From the NCBI RefSeq assembly GCF_003597675.1, contig NZ_CP030827.1, positions 3,286,001 through 3,350,000 on the forward strand: a stretch of DNA of 64,000 bases, given 5' to 3'. The position numbers and the translations under genes were made by a program. Under the pieces are notes generated by a model that was given only the letters and a program-made list of their open reading frames with translations, was not told the DNA's origin and did not search any database. Shown piece after piece: positions 47,385 through 56,550 of the stretch. Each line of letters opens with the position of its first letter. Positions within the stretch are counted from its first letter, which is position 1. This DNA comes from Neorhizobium sp. NCHU2750. Its GTDB lineage: Bacteria > Pseudomonadota > Alphaproteobacteria > Rhizobiales > Rhizobiaceae.

Positions 47385-48896
47385 TCAAGCCTCGTTCAAG
47401 AATGCCTTGATGGTGTAACGAACCCCGTGGGTGATCATATTCGACAGATGCCTGACGACCTCCCCCCGGAAATGGCCGTTTGTCGGCAGTTCCTCGCCGA
47501 AGATCTCGTGCACGGACAACAGCGCATCCGCAAGCCTTGCCGCGTCGCCGCCGGCATTCCTGGCGATCTCCGTCAGCCGATCGGCATGCGGATCGGTGAC
47601 CGGATAATCCTGCCCGAGTTCGTTGCGACATGACAGGAACCGCATCCAGGCTGCAACGGTCAGCGGGATGACTCTTGGATTTTGCCCCGAGGCGTAAAGC
47701 TCGGATGCAGCCTCCAGAAGACGCGGCGGCAATTTTTGCGATCCGTCCCAGGAAATCTGCAGCGTCAGATGACGCACGCCGGTATTGCGGAAGCGGGTTT
47801 CCAGATCATGCGTATAGGCCACCACATCGGTGCCCGGCACCGGTGGCAGGGTACGGATCAGGTCGTCGTCCCACAGGCGGCGGATAACTTTCGGCAGGTC
47901 CTCGTCGACCATGGCATCGGCAATCGTCTCGATGCCGGCCACGACCGAAAGATAGGCAAGCGTCGAGTGCGAGCCGTTGAGGCAACGCAGCTTCATCAAT
48001 TCATAGGGAGTGACATCCTCCACCAGAATGGCGCCGGCCTTTTCCCATTCCGGTCGGCCGAGGGGAAAGTCATCCTCGATCACCCACTGGCGGAACGGCT
48101 CGGTGACCACCGGCCATGCGTCGGTGACGCCGAGGCTGCTTGCCACGGACTGCCGGTCGGCATCCTGCGTGGCAGGCGTGATCCGGTCCACCATCGTGCA
48201 GGGAAAGGAGACGTTCTCGCTGATATAGCGGCCAAGCTCTGCGTCGCGCAGGCTGGCGAAACGGGTAACGATCTTGCGCACCTTGATGCCGTTCTGCGCG
48301 AGGTTGTCGCAGACCAGTACTGTAAATGGCGCCAGGCCGGCGTCCCGCCTCCGCCGCAGGGCCTCGGTCAGGAAGCCGGGAACGCTGCGCGGATCGGTCG
48401 GATTGGCAAGGTCGGAAATGATGACCGGGTTTTTCTCGTCGAGGCTGCCGGTCGCAGCGTCCTGGCAATAGCCCTTTTCGGTCACAGTTAGGGTGACGAT
48501 GCGGATTTCGGGCTTCATCAACAGATCGAAGATCTCTTGTTTCTGGTCAGCCGTGACCATCACATCGAGGATGGAGCCGACGACACGCAGCTTGTCGTCG
48601 CCATTATCCCGGCTCAAAAGCGTATAGAGCCCATCCTGCGGATTGAGTGCATCGCGGATGGCGGGAGACATCAGGTCGACCCCGATGACGCCCCAGTCCG
48701 TGGCACCCTGTTGCAGGACCTCATCGGTATAGACCATCACATGCGCGCGACAGAAAGCCCCGAGACCGATATGCACGATGCCCGGTCTGACCGCCTTGCG
48801 GTCATAGGTCGGGCGTTGAACCGAAGCAGGCAGGGCGGCCACGGCCGCGTTGCCGAGACGATCCACCACGGCTCCGCTTTTCAAATTGATATTCAT
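47385..48896 (-). CDS. uxuB: D-mannonate oxidoreductase / fructuronate reductase (mannitol dehydrogenase family)
   Basis: 503 aa. The N-terminal Rossmann domain has IVHIGLGAFCRAHVMVYTDEVL, and the C-terminal domain has LRCLNGSHSTLAYLSVVAGIETIADAM with the catalytic Lys region. The enzyme reduces D-fructuronate to D-mannonate with NADH. No separate UxaB (tagaturonate reductase) is in the window, so this enzyme or a distant gene must do that step. It lies between the transporter and uxuA, with 52 bases before uxuA. Confidence 0.92.
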   Translation of the reverse strand: MNINLKSGAVVDRLGNAAVAALPASVQRPTYDRKAVRPGIVHIGLGAFCRAHVMVYTDEVLQQGATDWGVIGVDLMSPAIRDALNPQDGLYTLLSRDNGDDKLRVVGSILDVMVTADQKQEIFDLLMKPEIRIVTLTVTEKGYCQDAATGSLDEKNPVIISDLANPTDPRSVPGFLTEALRRRRDAGLAPFTVLVCDNLAQNGIKVRKIVTRFASLRDAELGRYISENVSFPCTMVDRITPATQDADRQSVASSLGVTDAWPVVTEPFRQWVIEDDFPLGRPEWEKAGAILVEDVTPYELMKLRCLNGSHSTLAYLSVVAGIETIADAMVDEDLPKVIRRLWDDDLIRTLPPVPGTDVVAYTHDLETRFRNTGVRHLTLQISWDGSQKLPPRLLEAASELYASGQNPRVIPLTVAAWMRFLSCRNELGQDYPVTDPHADRLTEIARNAGGDAARLADALLSVHEIFGEELPTNGHFRGEVVRHLSNMITHGVRYTIKAFLNEA

Positions 48897-49039
48897 AACA
48901 AATCCTTGGTCATCGTCGCTGGGTGTTCGGCCTGAAGCCGGAGCGCTTTTCCCGCGGCATGCGATGTTTGAAAATTTCTGGAAATAGACCGGTCCGCTTC
49001 GGTCGAGAGAGGGAGGCGGACCGGAAATCTTGGACGCAA

Positions 49040-50356
49040 TCAGACTTCAATGCCGGCAGGTGTCACACCCGAACCGGTCTTGGGCAGGATGAAATGCATC
49101 ACGACCAGGCCAACCAGGTAGAGCGAGGATACGATCAGGAAGAGGAGGTGATAGTTTCCACCCGTTGCATCCAGCAGACGGCCGACGCCCATCGAAACGA
49201 ACATGCCGATGATATAGGCGCAGAACCCGCCGATACCGACGACCGAACCGACCGTGCTACGCGGCATTGTGTCGGTGACGATCGTGTAGACGTTTGCCGA
49301 ATAGCCCTGGTGGGCAGCAGCGGCGACGCCGATCAGAAGAATGGCGATCCACATATTCGAGACCGATGCAGCCATGAAGACCGGCACGACGCAGAGACCG
49401 CAGATCAGGAAGGCAATCTTGCGGGCACGCAGCGTCTTCACGCCCTTCTTGATCAGGGTCGACGAGATCCAGCCGCCGGCAATGCTGCCGACATCGGCCA
49501 TGCAGTAGATGATGATCAGCGGAAGCATGGCGGCCATCAGGTCGAGGCCATACTGCTGGTGCAGGAAGCCGGGGACCCAGTTCAGATAGAACCACCAGAC
49601 CGGAGCACTGAAGCAGGTACCGGCAATGTTGGCCCAGGTACCACGATACTTGAGCAGGGTGATCCACGGAACATGGACCTGCGGCTGTACCGGATCGCTC
49701 TCGATATAGGCGCGTTCTTCTGCCGACAGATGGCGGTTCTTTTCCGGCTTTTCATACAGCAGATACCAGGCAACCACCCAGGCAAAGCCGATAAGGCCTG
49801 TGATCAGGAAGCAGGCTCTCCACCCCCAGGTGAGAAGGATAAGCGGGACGAGGATCGGCGCAACCACGGCGCCGACATTGCTGCCGGCGTTGAAGATGCC
49901 GGTGGCAAGCGCCCGTTCCTTGGCCGGGAACCATTCGGTCACGGTCTTGATCGAGGCAGGGAAATTCCCGCCTTCGCTCAGTCCGAGGCCGGCGCGGGCA
50001 ACCTTGAAGCTGAACACGCTACCCATGAAGGCATGGATGATGCCGAAGAAGCTCCAGGCGGCGACTGCGAGAGGCAGACCGGTCTTTACCCCGATCTTGT
50101 CCATGAGCCGGCCAACGCCGACGTAACCGAATGCATAAAAAAGGGCAAAAGCGGCGACGATGTCGCCAAAATCGGATTCACTCCAATGAAGATCGCTCAT
50201 CAGGGTCGGCTTCAAGAGGCCGATAACCTGGCGGTCCATGTAATTGATGGTGGTGGCAAAGAATAGCAGGCCCACAACGGTCCAGCGATATCGACCGACC
50301 GTTTTCAAGGCCTTGGCAGGCATTGAGGCATGGTCGCCCATTAGTTGATTTGTCAT
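49040..50356 (-). CDS. MFS transporter of the anion:cation symporter family, probably hexuronate (ExuT-like)
   Basis: 438 aa, twelve predicted helices. The N-terminal INYMDRQVIGLLKPTLMSDLHWSESDFGDIVAAF and GLGLSEGGNFPASIKTVTEWFPAKERALATGIFNAGSNVGA are typical of ACS-family members such as ExuT. It would bring galacturonate or glucuronate into the cell by proton symport. It is the first gene of the minus-strand uxu operon and divergent from uxaC, separated by a long AT-rich promoter region. Confidence 0.9.
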   Translation of the reverse strand: MTNQLMGDHASMPAKALKTVGRYRWTVVGLLFFATTINYMDRQVIGLLKPTLMSDLHWSESDFGDIVAAFALFYAFGYVGVGRLMDKIGVKTGLPLAVAAWSFFGIIHAFMGSVFSFKVARAGLGLSEGGNFPASIKTVTEWFPAKERALATGIFNAGSNVGAVVAPILVPLILLTWGWRACFLITGLIGFAWVVAWYLLYEKPEKNRHLSAEERAYIESDPVQPQVHVPWITLLKYRGTWANIAGTCFSAPVWWFYLNWVPGFLHQQYGLDLMAAMLPLIIIYCMADVGSIAGGWISSTLIKKGVKTLRARKIAFLICGLCVVPVFMAASVSNMWIAILLIGVAAAAHQGYSANVYTIVTDTMPRSTVGSVVGIGGFCAYIIGMFVSMGVGRLLDATGGNYHLLFLIVSSLYLVGLVVMHFILPKTGSGVTPAGIEV

Positions 50357-51041
50357 GATCCGTCTCCCGGACGTTTCTGATCTCGGCGCAACGGGGCACC
50401 GTCGTGATCAAGTTAGCGGCCACCTCTTTCCCCGTAGGCCGCATAACCACGTTCATATACTACCATATGGGTGACTGGATTTGAGCTAGATCACGAATAA
50501 CGTGCGACATTCCGGACAGCAATCATTGATTGATTATCGTCAATATTTGTATTTTCATAATTTATTTCAATTATTTAAATATACAATACATTATCATAAT
50601 ATGTAAAATATACGAAGTTCATCATTCCGACACGCTCCCCATCACCAGTCGGAACGCCAACGCGCCGAGAATGGCAACCGGAGCATGGCAGGTGATAACG
50701 GGACGCCTGAAGATCACCTCGCCGCAACCGCTATCGCAATCGCGTTACTACATTAGCGCGAACTCAGATCTGCGACATTAACGCACGAGCGCTGCTAAGC
50801 TGCGGCATTTTCGACAGATTTTGGCATCAATTGGAACCGGCCTTCTTATCCGGATAACCTTTATTAAAGCCTCCTACATAACCGTATCACATTGATTTAA
50901 ATAGACATTTCTCAAAGAAAAAGAACTTGAAAAAGTAACAATGTATCAAATAACCGATCGACAGGCTGCGGCGTCCTGATCATTGACATCCAAACAAACG
51001 GCAATCTAGCGTTGGGGTGTCGAAAGGAGGTCGGCTTACCT
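50357..51041. promoter_or_regulatory. Long AT-rich divergent promoter region of the hexuronate transporter and uxaC
   Basis: 685 bases. 50520-50620 and 50860-50990 are far richer in A/T than the rest of the window. TATACAATACA at 50580-50590 (reverse complement TGTATTGTATA) and TGTATCAAATA at 50942-50952 resemble the motif found before uxaA and uxuA. CCATATGG lies at 50463-50470. Promoters for both directions should be here; no gene is supported. A strong AAAGGAGGTC ribosome site for uxaC is at 51023-51032. Confidence 0.55.
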
Positions 51042-52451
51042 ATGAATACTCTCATACATCCTGACGTATTATTCCCGACCGAAGATAGTGCACGCTCTAT
51101 TGCTCGCTCACTTTACAAAACGGTGTCGGATCTTCCGATCGTAAGTCCCCATGGCCATACCGACCCCAGATGGTATGCCCTGGACGAAGCGTTCCCGGAC
51201 CCGGCACAGCTGCTTATTGTTCCTGACCATTATATTTTCAGAATGCTTTGCAGTCAGGGCATCAACCTCGAGGATCTGGGCGTTCGCCGCCTGGATGGAT
51301 CACCGGTGGAAACCGATGGCCGCAAGATCTGGAGGCTGTTTGCCGAGAATTACCATCTGTTCCGTGGAACACCGACGCGGCTCTGGATGGACTATGTTCT
51401 GTCGTCCGTATTCGGCTTCGACGCTCTCCTGAGTGCGAAGAATGCCGACGAAAGCTATGATCTGATGGCTGAAAAGCTGCGCCTGCCGGAGTTCCGGCCG
51501 CGTGCGCTCTTCAAGCGCTTCAACATCGAAGTGATCGCCACCACCGAGGGCGCGCTTGATGACCTGAAATGGCATAAGGCGATCCGCGAAAGCGGATGGG
51601 ACGGCCGCGTTGTGACCGCCTACCGGCCCGATGCCGTGGTGGACCCCGACTTCGAGGGCTTTGCGGCCAATCTCGATCAGCTCGGCAACATCACCGGCGA
51701 AGACACCGGCACATGGGCCGGCTACCTCGCCGCTCACCGCAAGCGTCGTGCCTACTTCAAGTCGTTCGGCGCCACCTCTTCCGACCACGGCCATGCGACC
51801 GCCGATACGGCCAATCTTCCCGCTGCGGAAGCCAAGGCCCTGTTCGATCGCATTCGTGCCGGCAAGTCGGATGCCGAAGACCACAGATTGTTCCGTGGCC
51901 AGATGCTGACCGAAATGGCGAAGATGAGCCTGGATGACGGTCTCGTCACCCAGATCCATCCCGGTTCGCGGCGTAACCACTCGCCGACGATTTTCGCCAA
52001 GCATGGGCGTGACATGGGCTTCGACATTCCCGGACGGACCGACTATGTCGCCGCCCTGAAGCCCATGCTCGATGCCGTCGGCATGGAGCGCGATCTCACC
52101 ATCGTTCTCTTCACCCTCGACGAAACGTCCTTCGCCCGCGAGCTGGCACCTCTGGCCGGCGCATATCCTGCGCTCCGCCTCGGTCCCCCATGGTGGTTCC
52201 ATGACAGCCCGGAAGGCATGCGGCGGTTCCGCGAGACGGTGACGGAAACGGCCGGCTTCTACAACACCGTCGGCTTCAACGACGATACGCGTGCGTTCCC
52301 GTCCATTCCGGCCCGCCACGACATCGCCCGGCGGGTGGATTGCGCCTTCCTGGCACGGCTCGTCACAGAACACAGGTTGAGGGAAGAAGAAGCCTTCGAT
52401 CTGGCTCAGGAACTGGCCTACAAGCTCGTCAAGAAAGCCTACAAGCTTTGA
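51042..52451 (+). CDS. uxaC: Glucuronate isomerase
   Basis: 469 aa from the ATG at 51042, supported by AAAGGAGGT about 11 bases upstream; the frame extends to a TTG at 51012 without reason. UxaC landmarks: LPIVSPHGHTDPRWYA (metal-binding His), DHYIFRMLCSQGI, TTEGALDDLKWH, MLTEMAKMSLDDGLVTQIHPGSRRNH and WWFHDSPEGMRRFRETVTET. It interconverts glucuronate with fructuronate, and galacturonate with tagaturonate, at the head of the pathway. Transcribed alone, divergent from the transporter operon. Confidence 0.96.
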   Translation: MNTLIHPDVLFPTEDSARSIARSLYKTVSDLPIVSPHGHTDPRWYALDEAFPDPAQLLIVPDHYIFRMLCSQGINLEDLGVRRLDGSPVETDGRKIWRLFAENYHLFRGTPTRLWMDYVLSSVFGFDALLSAKNADESYDLMAEKLRLPEFRPRALFKRFNIEVIATTEGALDDLKWHKAIRESGWDGRVVTAYRPDAVVDPDFEGFAANLDQLGNITGEDTGTWAGYLAAHRKRRAYFKSFGATSSDHGHATADTANLPAAEAKALFDRIRAGKSDAEDHRLFRGQMLTEMAKMSLDDGLVTQIHPGSRRNHSPTIFAKHGRDMGFDIPGRTDYVAALKPMLDAVGMERDLTIVLFTLDETSFARELAPLAGAYPALRLGPPWWFHDSPEGMRRFRETVTETAGFYNTVGFNDDTRAFPSIPARHDIARRVDCAFLARLVTEHRLREEEAFDLAQELAYKLVKKAYKL

Positions 52452-52513
52452 TCGACGCATAGGATTTCCCTCAGGACACAAGACCTGGGGGAAACACCCC
52501 TATCTGACAAGTC

Positions 52514-52556
52514 TCGGCGCCGGAGATGATGTGCAAGCATCCGTTTCCGGCGCCGA
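52514..52556 (+). terminator. Inverted repeat after uxaC
   Basis: TCGGCGCCGGA at 52514-52524 is the exact reverse complement of TCCGGCGCCGA at 52546-52556. The 21-base spacer contains GATG and CATC that can extend the stem. No T-run follows, so it is a probable Rho-assisted terminator or stabilising hairpin. Confidence 0.5.
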
Positions 52557-52609
52557 AGGCGTTGCGGCCTTCAGCTTGACCAAGACGAATTGAACCAGAG
52601 GACATTCAC

Positions 52610-52741
52610 ATGAATCCGGCCTTCAAGGCGATCCGTACCCTGCTTCTCGCAGCCGGTGCGACCAGTGCCCTCGGCGCCCCTCGCTCCGGCGCCCTTCGCT
52701 CCGGTGCATCGCGCCAGAGCCGCCGATATCCATCGCGCTAA
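52610..52741 (+). pseudogene. Small open frame starting with a signal-peptide-like sequence, possibly frameshifted
   Basis: 43 aa from an ATG with AGAGGA seven bases upstream. MNPAFKAIRTLLLAAGATSA looks like an export signal. The rest (APRSGALRSGASRQ) is Arg/Ser-rich, while the +1 frame reads a more protein-like APLAPAPFAPVHRARAAD and runs to about 52787. Two adjacent 15-base repeats (52673-52687 and 52688-52702, one difference) lie at the switch. It may be a decayed gene for a small exported protein; it could also be chance. Confidence 0.3.
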
Positions 52742-52957
52742 ACATCCGCCCGTCAGGGCATTGCCCGCGAATATCCAACATGGATGACAGTGGCAAACCG
52801 CGGCCGCCGAGACCTGCGGAAACGCGCGGAACCCGGAACCCGGCCCGGCCGCGGTGGTGCCGCGGACCGTCGATCTGCGGCGTGACGCAACGCGAGGCAC
52901 TCTGCGACCCGCCAAGACAGGTAGACAGACGGCGCCCCGGGCGGCGAGGACCTCATC

Positions 52958-53296
52958 TCACTTGAGGAAGTCGGCCCTGTGGGGTGTGAAGGTGTCGATC
53001 AGGCGTCCGGCTTCGAGCGCTTTGACGCCGTGGACCAGATCAGGCGGCACGATGAAGCTGCCGCCCTTGTTGAGCACTTCCGTCCGCCCGTCGATCGTCA
53101 CCTCGAAACTGCCCTCGGCGACATAGCTCGACTGGATATGCGGATGCGAGTGCTTCGATCCGATGGCGCCCTTCTCGAACACCACTTCCACCATCATCAT
53201 CTCGGGCAGATAGGTCATGATACGGCGTGTCACGCCCGGTTCGGGATTAACCCATTCCGCATTTTCCGCCGAAACGAAGAGATCGCTTGCTGCCAT
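52958..53296 (-). CDS. kdgF: KdgF-like cupin of uronate metabolism
   Basis: 112 aa single cupin: metal-binding motif GSKHSHPHIQSSYVAEGSFEVTI and second motif GGSFIVPPDLVHGVKALEAG with the third His. KdgF speeds conversion of unsaturated 4,5-uronates from pectin or alginate to linear ketonised sugars. The neighbouring uxa/uxu genes support this. Other small cupins share the fold, so the symbol is probable, not certain. It is read toward uxaC from its own promoter. Confidence 0.75.
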   Translation of the reverse strand: MAASDLFVSAENAEWVNPEPGVTRRIMTYLPEMMMVEVVFEKGAIGSKHSHPHIQSSYVAEGSFEVTIDGRTEVLNKGGSFIVPPDLVHGVKALEAGRLIDTFTPHRADFLK

Positions 53297-53706
53297 TGCC
53301 TGTCCTCACCCCATGTTAGCCGGACACTATGCGACAATCGCCAGTGTCACACGCGCGGATCGATGCGCGCCCTGTTTGCATTCGCACCGATAATACAGAT
53401 CGGCACATCACAGACAACAGCGCCATCACGGGAAATGACGAAAGACAAGCCATTGTTTTGGATTACATATCGGCATCGTCATCGCGATGGCCGTTTGTCG
53501 TCTGGCAGATATCGCCGATGGCATTGGGCCGGTTCGCGTACCGCGAAATGCCACGTTCCCACGTCGTCGAACGACCAGCCGGGAACAACGCTGGCATGTA
53601 TTTTGCCTCTAAATTGAGGGGGTATCGCGTTAGTGCTTGTCTGCGTCAATCTGACGTGGAATGCTGACGAAAGTTGCAGAAACCGGCAATAGATGTGAGG
53701 GCGTGC
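53297..53706. other. Divergent intergenic region between kdgF and the Pot-type ABC operon
   Basis: 410 bases. Promoters for both directions are expected. CCTC and GAGG around TAAATT (53606-53619) form a short dyad about 90 bases before the ABC operon. No gene is supported. Confidence 0.4.
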
Positions 53707-54804
53707 TTGAGAAAACAGCAGGAGCTTGCAATCGAGGTCAGGGGTGTCAGCCGTGTCTACGGCGATGGCGCCGGACAGGTAACAGCCCTTAGCGGCATCT
53801 TTCTCAATATAAGGCAAAACGAGTTCTTCACGCTTCTCGGGCCATCCGGATGCGGCAAGACCACGCTTCTGAGGCTGATTGCCGGCTTCGATTTCCCGAC
53901 CGATGGCGAGATCCTGCTTTACGGGGAGGATATAGCCCCGCTCCCGCCCTTCAAGCGACCGGTCAACACGGTCTTCCAGAACTACGCCCTCTTTCCGCAT
54001 ATGACGGTCGCTCAGAATATCGGCTTCGGCCTGGAAATGCTCGGCCGTCCGAAGGCGGAGATCGCCGCTCGTGTCGATGAAATGCTCGCACTCGTCCACA
54101 TGGAGCCGATGCGCAACCGCAGGGTCATGCTGATTTCCGGTGGCCAGCAGCAACGTGTGGCGCTTGCCCGCGCGCTGGCACCCAAGCCCAAGGTCCTGCT
54201 GCTCGACGAACCACTGTCGGCGCTCGATTACAAGCTGCGCAAGGAAATGCAGATCGAGTTGAAACGGGTGCAGGCAGAAACCGGCATCACCTTCATCTTC
54301 GTCACCCACGACCAGGAGGAGGCGCTTGCCATGTCGGACCGGATCGCCGTCATGTCTCAGGGCAAGGTCCGGCAGGTCGGCGCACCCTGGGAAATCTACG
54401 ATCGCCCGGCCGAACGTTTCGTCGCCGATTTCATCGGTGAAACCAATTTCCTGAGCGCCGACGTGGTCTCCATCAATGGCCCGCATGCCAGGGTGAAGCT
54501 TTCCACCGGCGGCATGCTTGATGCCACCTATCCCGAGGATCTCAGCCCGCAGGGCGGTGTCACGGTCGTCATCCGGCCCGAGCATGCGCAAATCTCCGCT
54601 CCTTGCGACGGCACGATCCTCACGGGCCAGATCGAGGACCTCACCTATCTCGGCACCGACACCCATATCCGCGTCCGGCTGCCGGATACGTCACTCTTCA
54701 CCATAAGGCAGCAGAACAGCCGCATCGGGCCGATCGGCTTTTCTGCCGGTGATGCGGTTTCCTTGAATATCAGCGAAGGCGCAGCGCAGATCCTGAAGGA
54801 TTGA
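53707..54804 (+). CDS. ABC transporter ATP-binding protein, PotA-like (polyamine-type)
   Basis: 365 aa if begun at the TTG at 53707, which has GAGGG five bases upstream; GTG at 53695 or TTG at 53674 would lengthen it. Walker [21 protein letters not shown]-loop [15 protein letters not shown], signature [15 protein letters not shown], Walker [13 protein letters not shown], then a TOBE domain in the last 100 residues ([11 protein letters not shown]). It drives uptake through the two permeases that follow. Sequence alone does not separate spermidine/putrescine from related solutes. Confidence 0.9.
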   Translation: MRKQQELAIEVRGVSRVYGDGAGQVTALSGIFLNIRQNEFFTLLGPSGCGKTTLLRLIAGFDFPTDGEILLYGEDIAPLPPFKRPVNTVFQNYALFPHMTVAQNIGFGLEMLGRPKAEIAARVDEMLALVHMEPMRNRRVMLISGGQQQRVALARALAPKPKVLLLDEPLSALDYKLRKEMQIELKRVQAETGITFIFVTHDQEEALAMSDRIAVMSQGKVRQVGAPWEIYDRPAERFVADFIGETNFLSADVVSINGPHARVKLSTGGMLDATYPEDLSPQGGVTVVIRPEHAQISAPCDGTILTGQIEDLTYLGTDTHIRVRLPDTSLFTIRQQNSRIGPIGFSAGDAVSLNISEGAAQILKD

Positions 54805-54807
54805 GAC

Positions 54808-55731
54808 ATGACCGAGCGGACAAGAGAGGCCGCTTCGGCGGCACACAGACAGGACATAGCCAATCGCTGGCTCCTCAGCGCCCCGGCTCTCCTCATCATC
54901 GCGGTCGCAGCCGTCGGCCCGCTCTTCATCGTGCTGGTCTATTCGGTTCTCGCTTCGGGCTCATATGGCGATGTCAAATGGGAACTTTCCGGCCAGGGCT
55001 GGTTCAACGTCTTCTTCTCGCGCGACATTTTCGACGGCACGGTCTCGCTTGCCGATGCACATCTGTCGATCCTCTGGCGCAGCAGCTGGCTTGCGGTCGT
55101 GACCACGTTGCTCTGCCTCCTCGTCGGCTTCCCGACCGCCTATTTCATCGCCAGCAGGGCACCGCATAACCGTGCGATCTGGCTGTTCCTGATCACCATC
55201 CCCTTTTGGACCAACATGCTGATCCGCGCCTTCGCCATTCAGGAAATGATCCGCAACGAAGGTCTTGCCAACACGATCCTCATCAAGCTCGGCATCATCT
55301 CAAGCCCTATCCAGATGCTCTATACCGATTTCGCCATCCTGCTCGGCATGGTCTATGTGCACCTGCCGTTGATGGTGCTGCCGCTCTATGCAAGCCTCGA
55401 GAAGCTCGATTTCCGCCTCGTCGAGGCCGGATACGACCTCTACGCGACCCGCCCGAAGGTGCTGTGGCGGATCATCGTTCCGCTGGTCAAGCCCGGCATT
55501 ATCGCCGGATCCATCCTCACCTTCATCCCGGCACTCTCTTCATATGTCATCCCCCGCATCCTGGGCGGTGGCAAGAACCTGATGGTCGGTAACCTGATCG
55601 AACTGCAGTTCGGTCAGGGCAAGAACTGGCCGCTCGGTGCAGCACTCTCGATCACCCTTGTCGTCATCGTGCTCTTCGCCATGCTCTATTACGTCAGGAA
55701 TGCCGGGAAGACGGGAGGCGGCCATGCGTAA
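54808..55731 (+). CDS. ABC transporter permease, PotB-like
   Basis: 307 aa, six membrane helices starting WLLSAPALLIIAVAAVGPLFIVLVY. The ATPase-contact loop is EAGYDLYATRPKVLWRIIVPLVKPGI (about 212-237), near the EAA consensus. It starts 3 bases after the ATPase gene and its end overlaps the next gene by 8 bases. It is one half of the inner-membrane channel. Confidence 0.93.
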   Translation: MTERTREAASAAHRQDIANRWLLSAPALLIIAVAAVGPLFIVLVYSVLASGSYGDVKWELSGQGWFNVFFSRDIFDGTVSLADAHLSILWRSSWLAVVTTLLCLLVGFPTAYFIASRAPHNRAIWLFLITIPFWTNMLIRAFAIQEMIRNEGLANTILIKLGIISSPIQMLYTDFAILLGMVYVHLPLMVLPLYASLEKLDFRLVEAGYDLYATRPKVLWRIIVPLVKPGIIAGSILTFIPALSSYVIPRILGGGKNLMVGNLIELQFGQGKNWPLGAALSITLVVIVLFAMLYYVRNAGKTGGGHA

Positions 55732-56533
55732 GCGCTTCGACATCCGCGTTCAGCCCGGCTTCACGACGATTGCGATGTTCTGCTTCTTCCTGCTTTACGT
55801 GCCGATCTTCACGCTGGTTGTCTATGCCTTCAATTCCGGCATCTCGATCGCACGCTGGGAGGGTTTTTCCCTCCGCTGGTTCGCCGCCGCCTGGAATAAC
55901 GACCTCGTCATCGAAGCCGCGATCCGATCGCTCCAGATCGCTGCAGTCGCCGCCATTATTTCGACCGCCGCTGCCACGCTCGCGGCCATCGCCACCACCC
56001 GTACCGTCCCCTATCGCGGGCTGACCGCAAAATACTCGCTGATCAACATGCCGCTGATGGTTCCCGAGATCGTCACGGCCGTGGCATTGCTGATCGTCTT
56101 TGCGCGCATCAAGGTCTGGACGGGCTATTCCGGCCTCGGCTACCTCATCATCGCCCATACCGCTTTCTGCATTCCCTTTGCCTATCTGCCGATCCGGGGC
56201 AGGCTGGAGAACATGGATCTGGCGCTGGAACGGGCCGCCGCCGATCTCTACGCCACCCCTTTCAAGGTGTTTCGCTACATTACCCTGCCGCTGCTCTGGC
56301 CCGGCATTCTGGCCGGCCTGATGCTCTCCTTCGTCATTTCGCTCGATGACATCGTGATCACCGAGTTCGTCAAATCCGCAGGCCAGGAGACATTGCCGAC
56401 CTACATGCTCGGCCAGTTGCGCCGCTCCATCACGCCCGAGATGAACGCCATATCGACGGTCTTTCTGCTGCTGTCGCTGGCGATCGTGACGATCTTCTTC
56501 TTCCTCAGCAGATCCAATGAAAAATCCGATTGA
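55724..56533 (+). CDS. ABC transporter permease, PotC-like
   Basis: 269 aa from the ATG at 55724 ([15 protein letters not shown]), with GGGAGG six bases upstream; an open frame reaching back to 55637 lies inside the previous gene. Six helices; contact loop [47 protein letters not shown] is typical of PotC. It completes the channel with the PotB-like subunit. Confidence 0.93.
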   Translation: MRKRFDIRVQPGFTTIAMFCFFLLYVPIFTLVVYAFNSGISIARWEGFSLRWFAAAWNNDLVIEAAIRSLQIAAVAAIISTAAATLAAIATTRTVPYRGLTAKYSLINMPLMVPEIVTAVALLIVFARIKVWTGYSGLGYLIIAHTAFCIPFAYLPIRGRLENMDLALERAAADLYATPFKVFRYITLPLLWPGILAGLMLSFVISLDDIVITEFVKSAGQETLPTYMLGQLRRSITPEMNAISTVFLLLSLAIVTIFFFLSRSNEKSD

Positions 56534-56550
56534 AAACAGGAGTGGGAACC

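Larger units (their letters stand above)
52452..52957. other. Intergenic region after uxaC
   Basis: About 500 bases. It holds the uxaC-distal hairpin (52514-52556) and one small open frame (52610-52741), both listed separately. The remainder, very GC-rich from 52780 on, holds no gene I can support on either strand. Confidence 0.4.
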
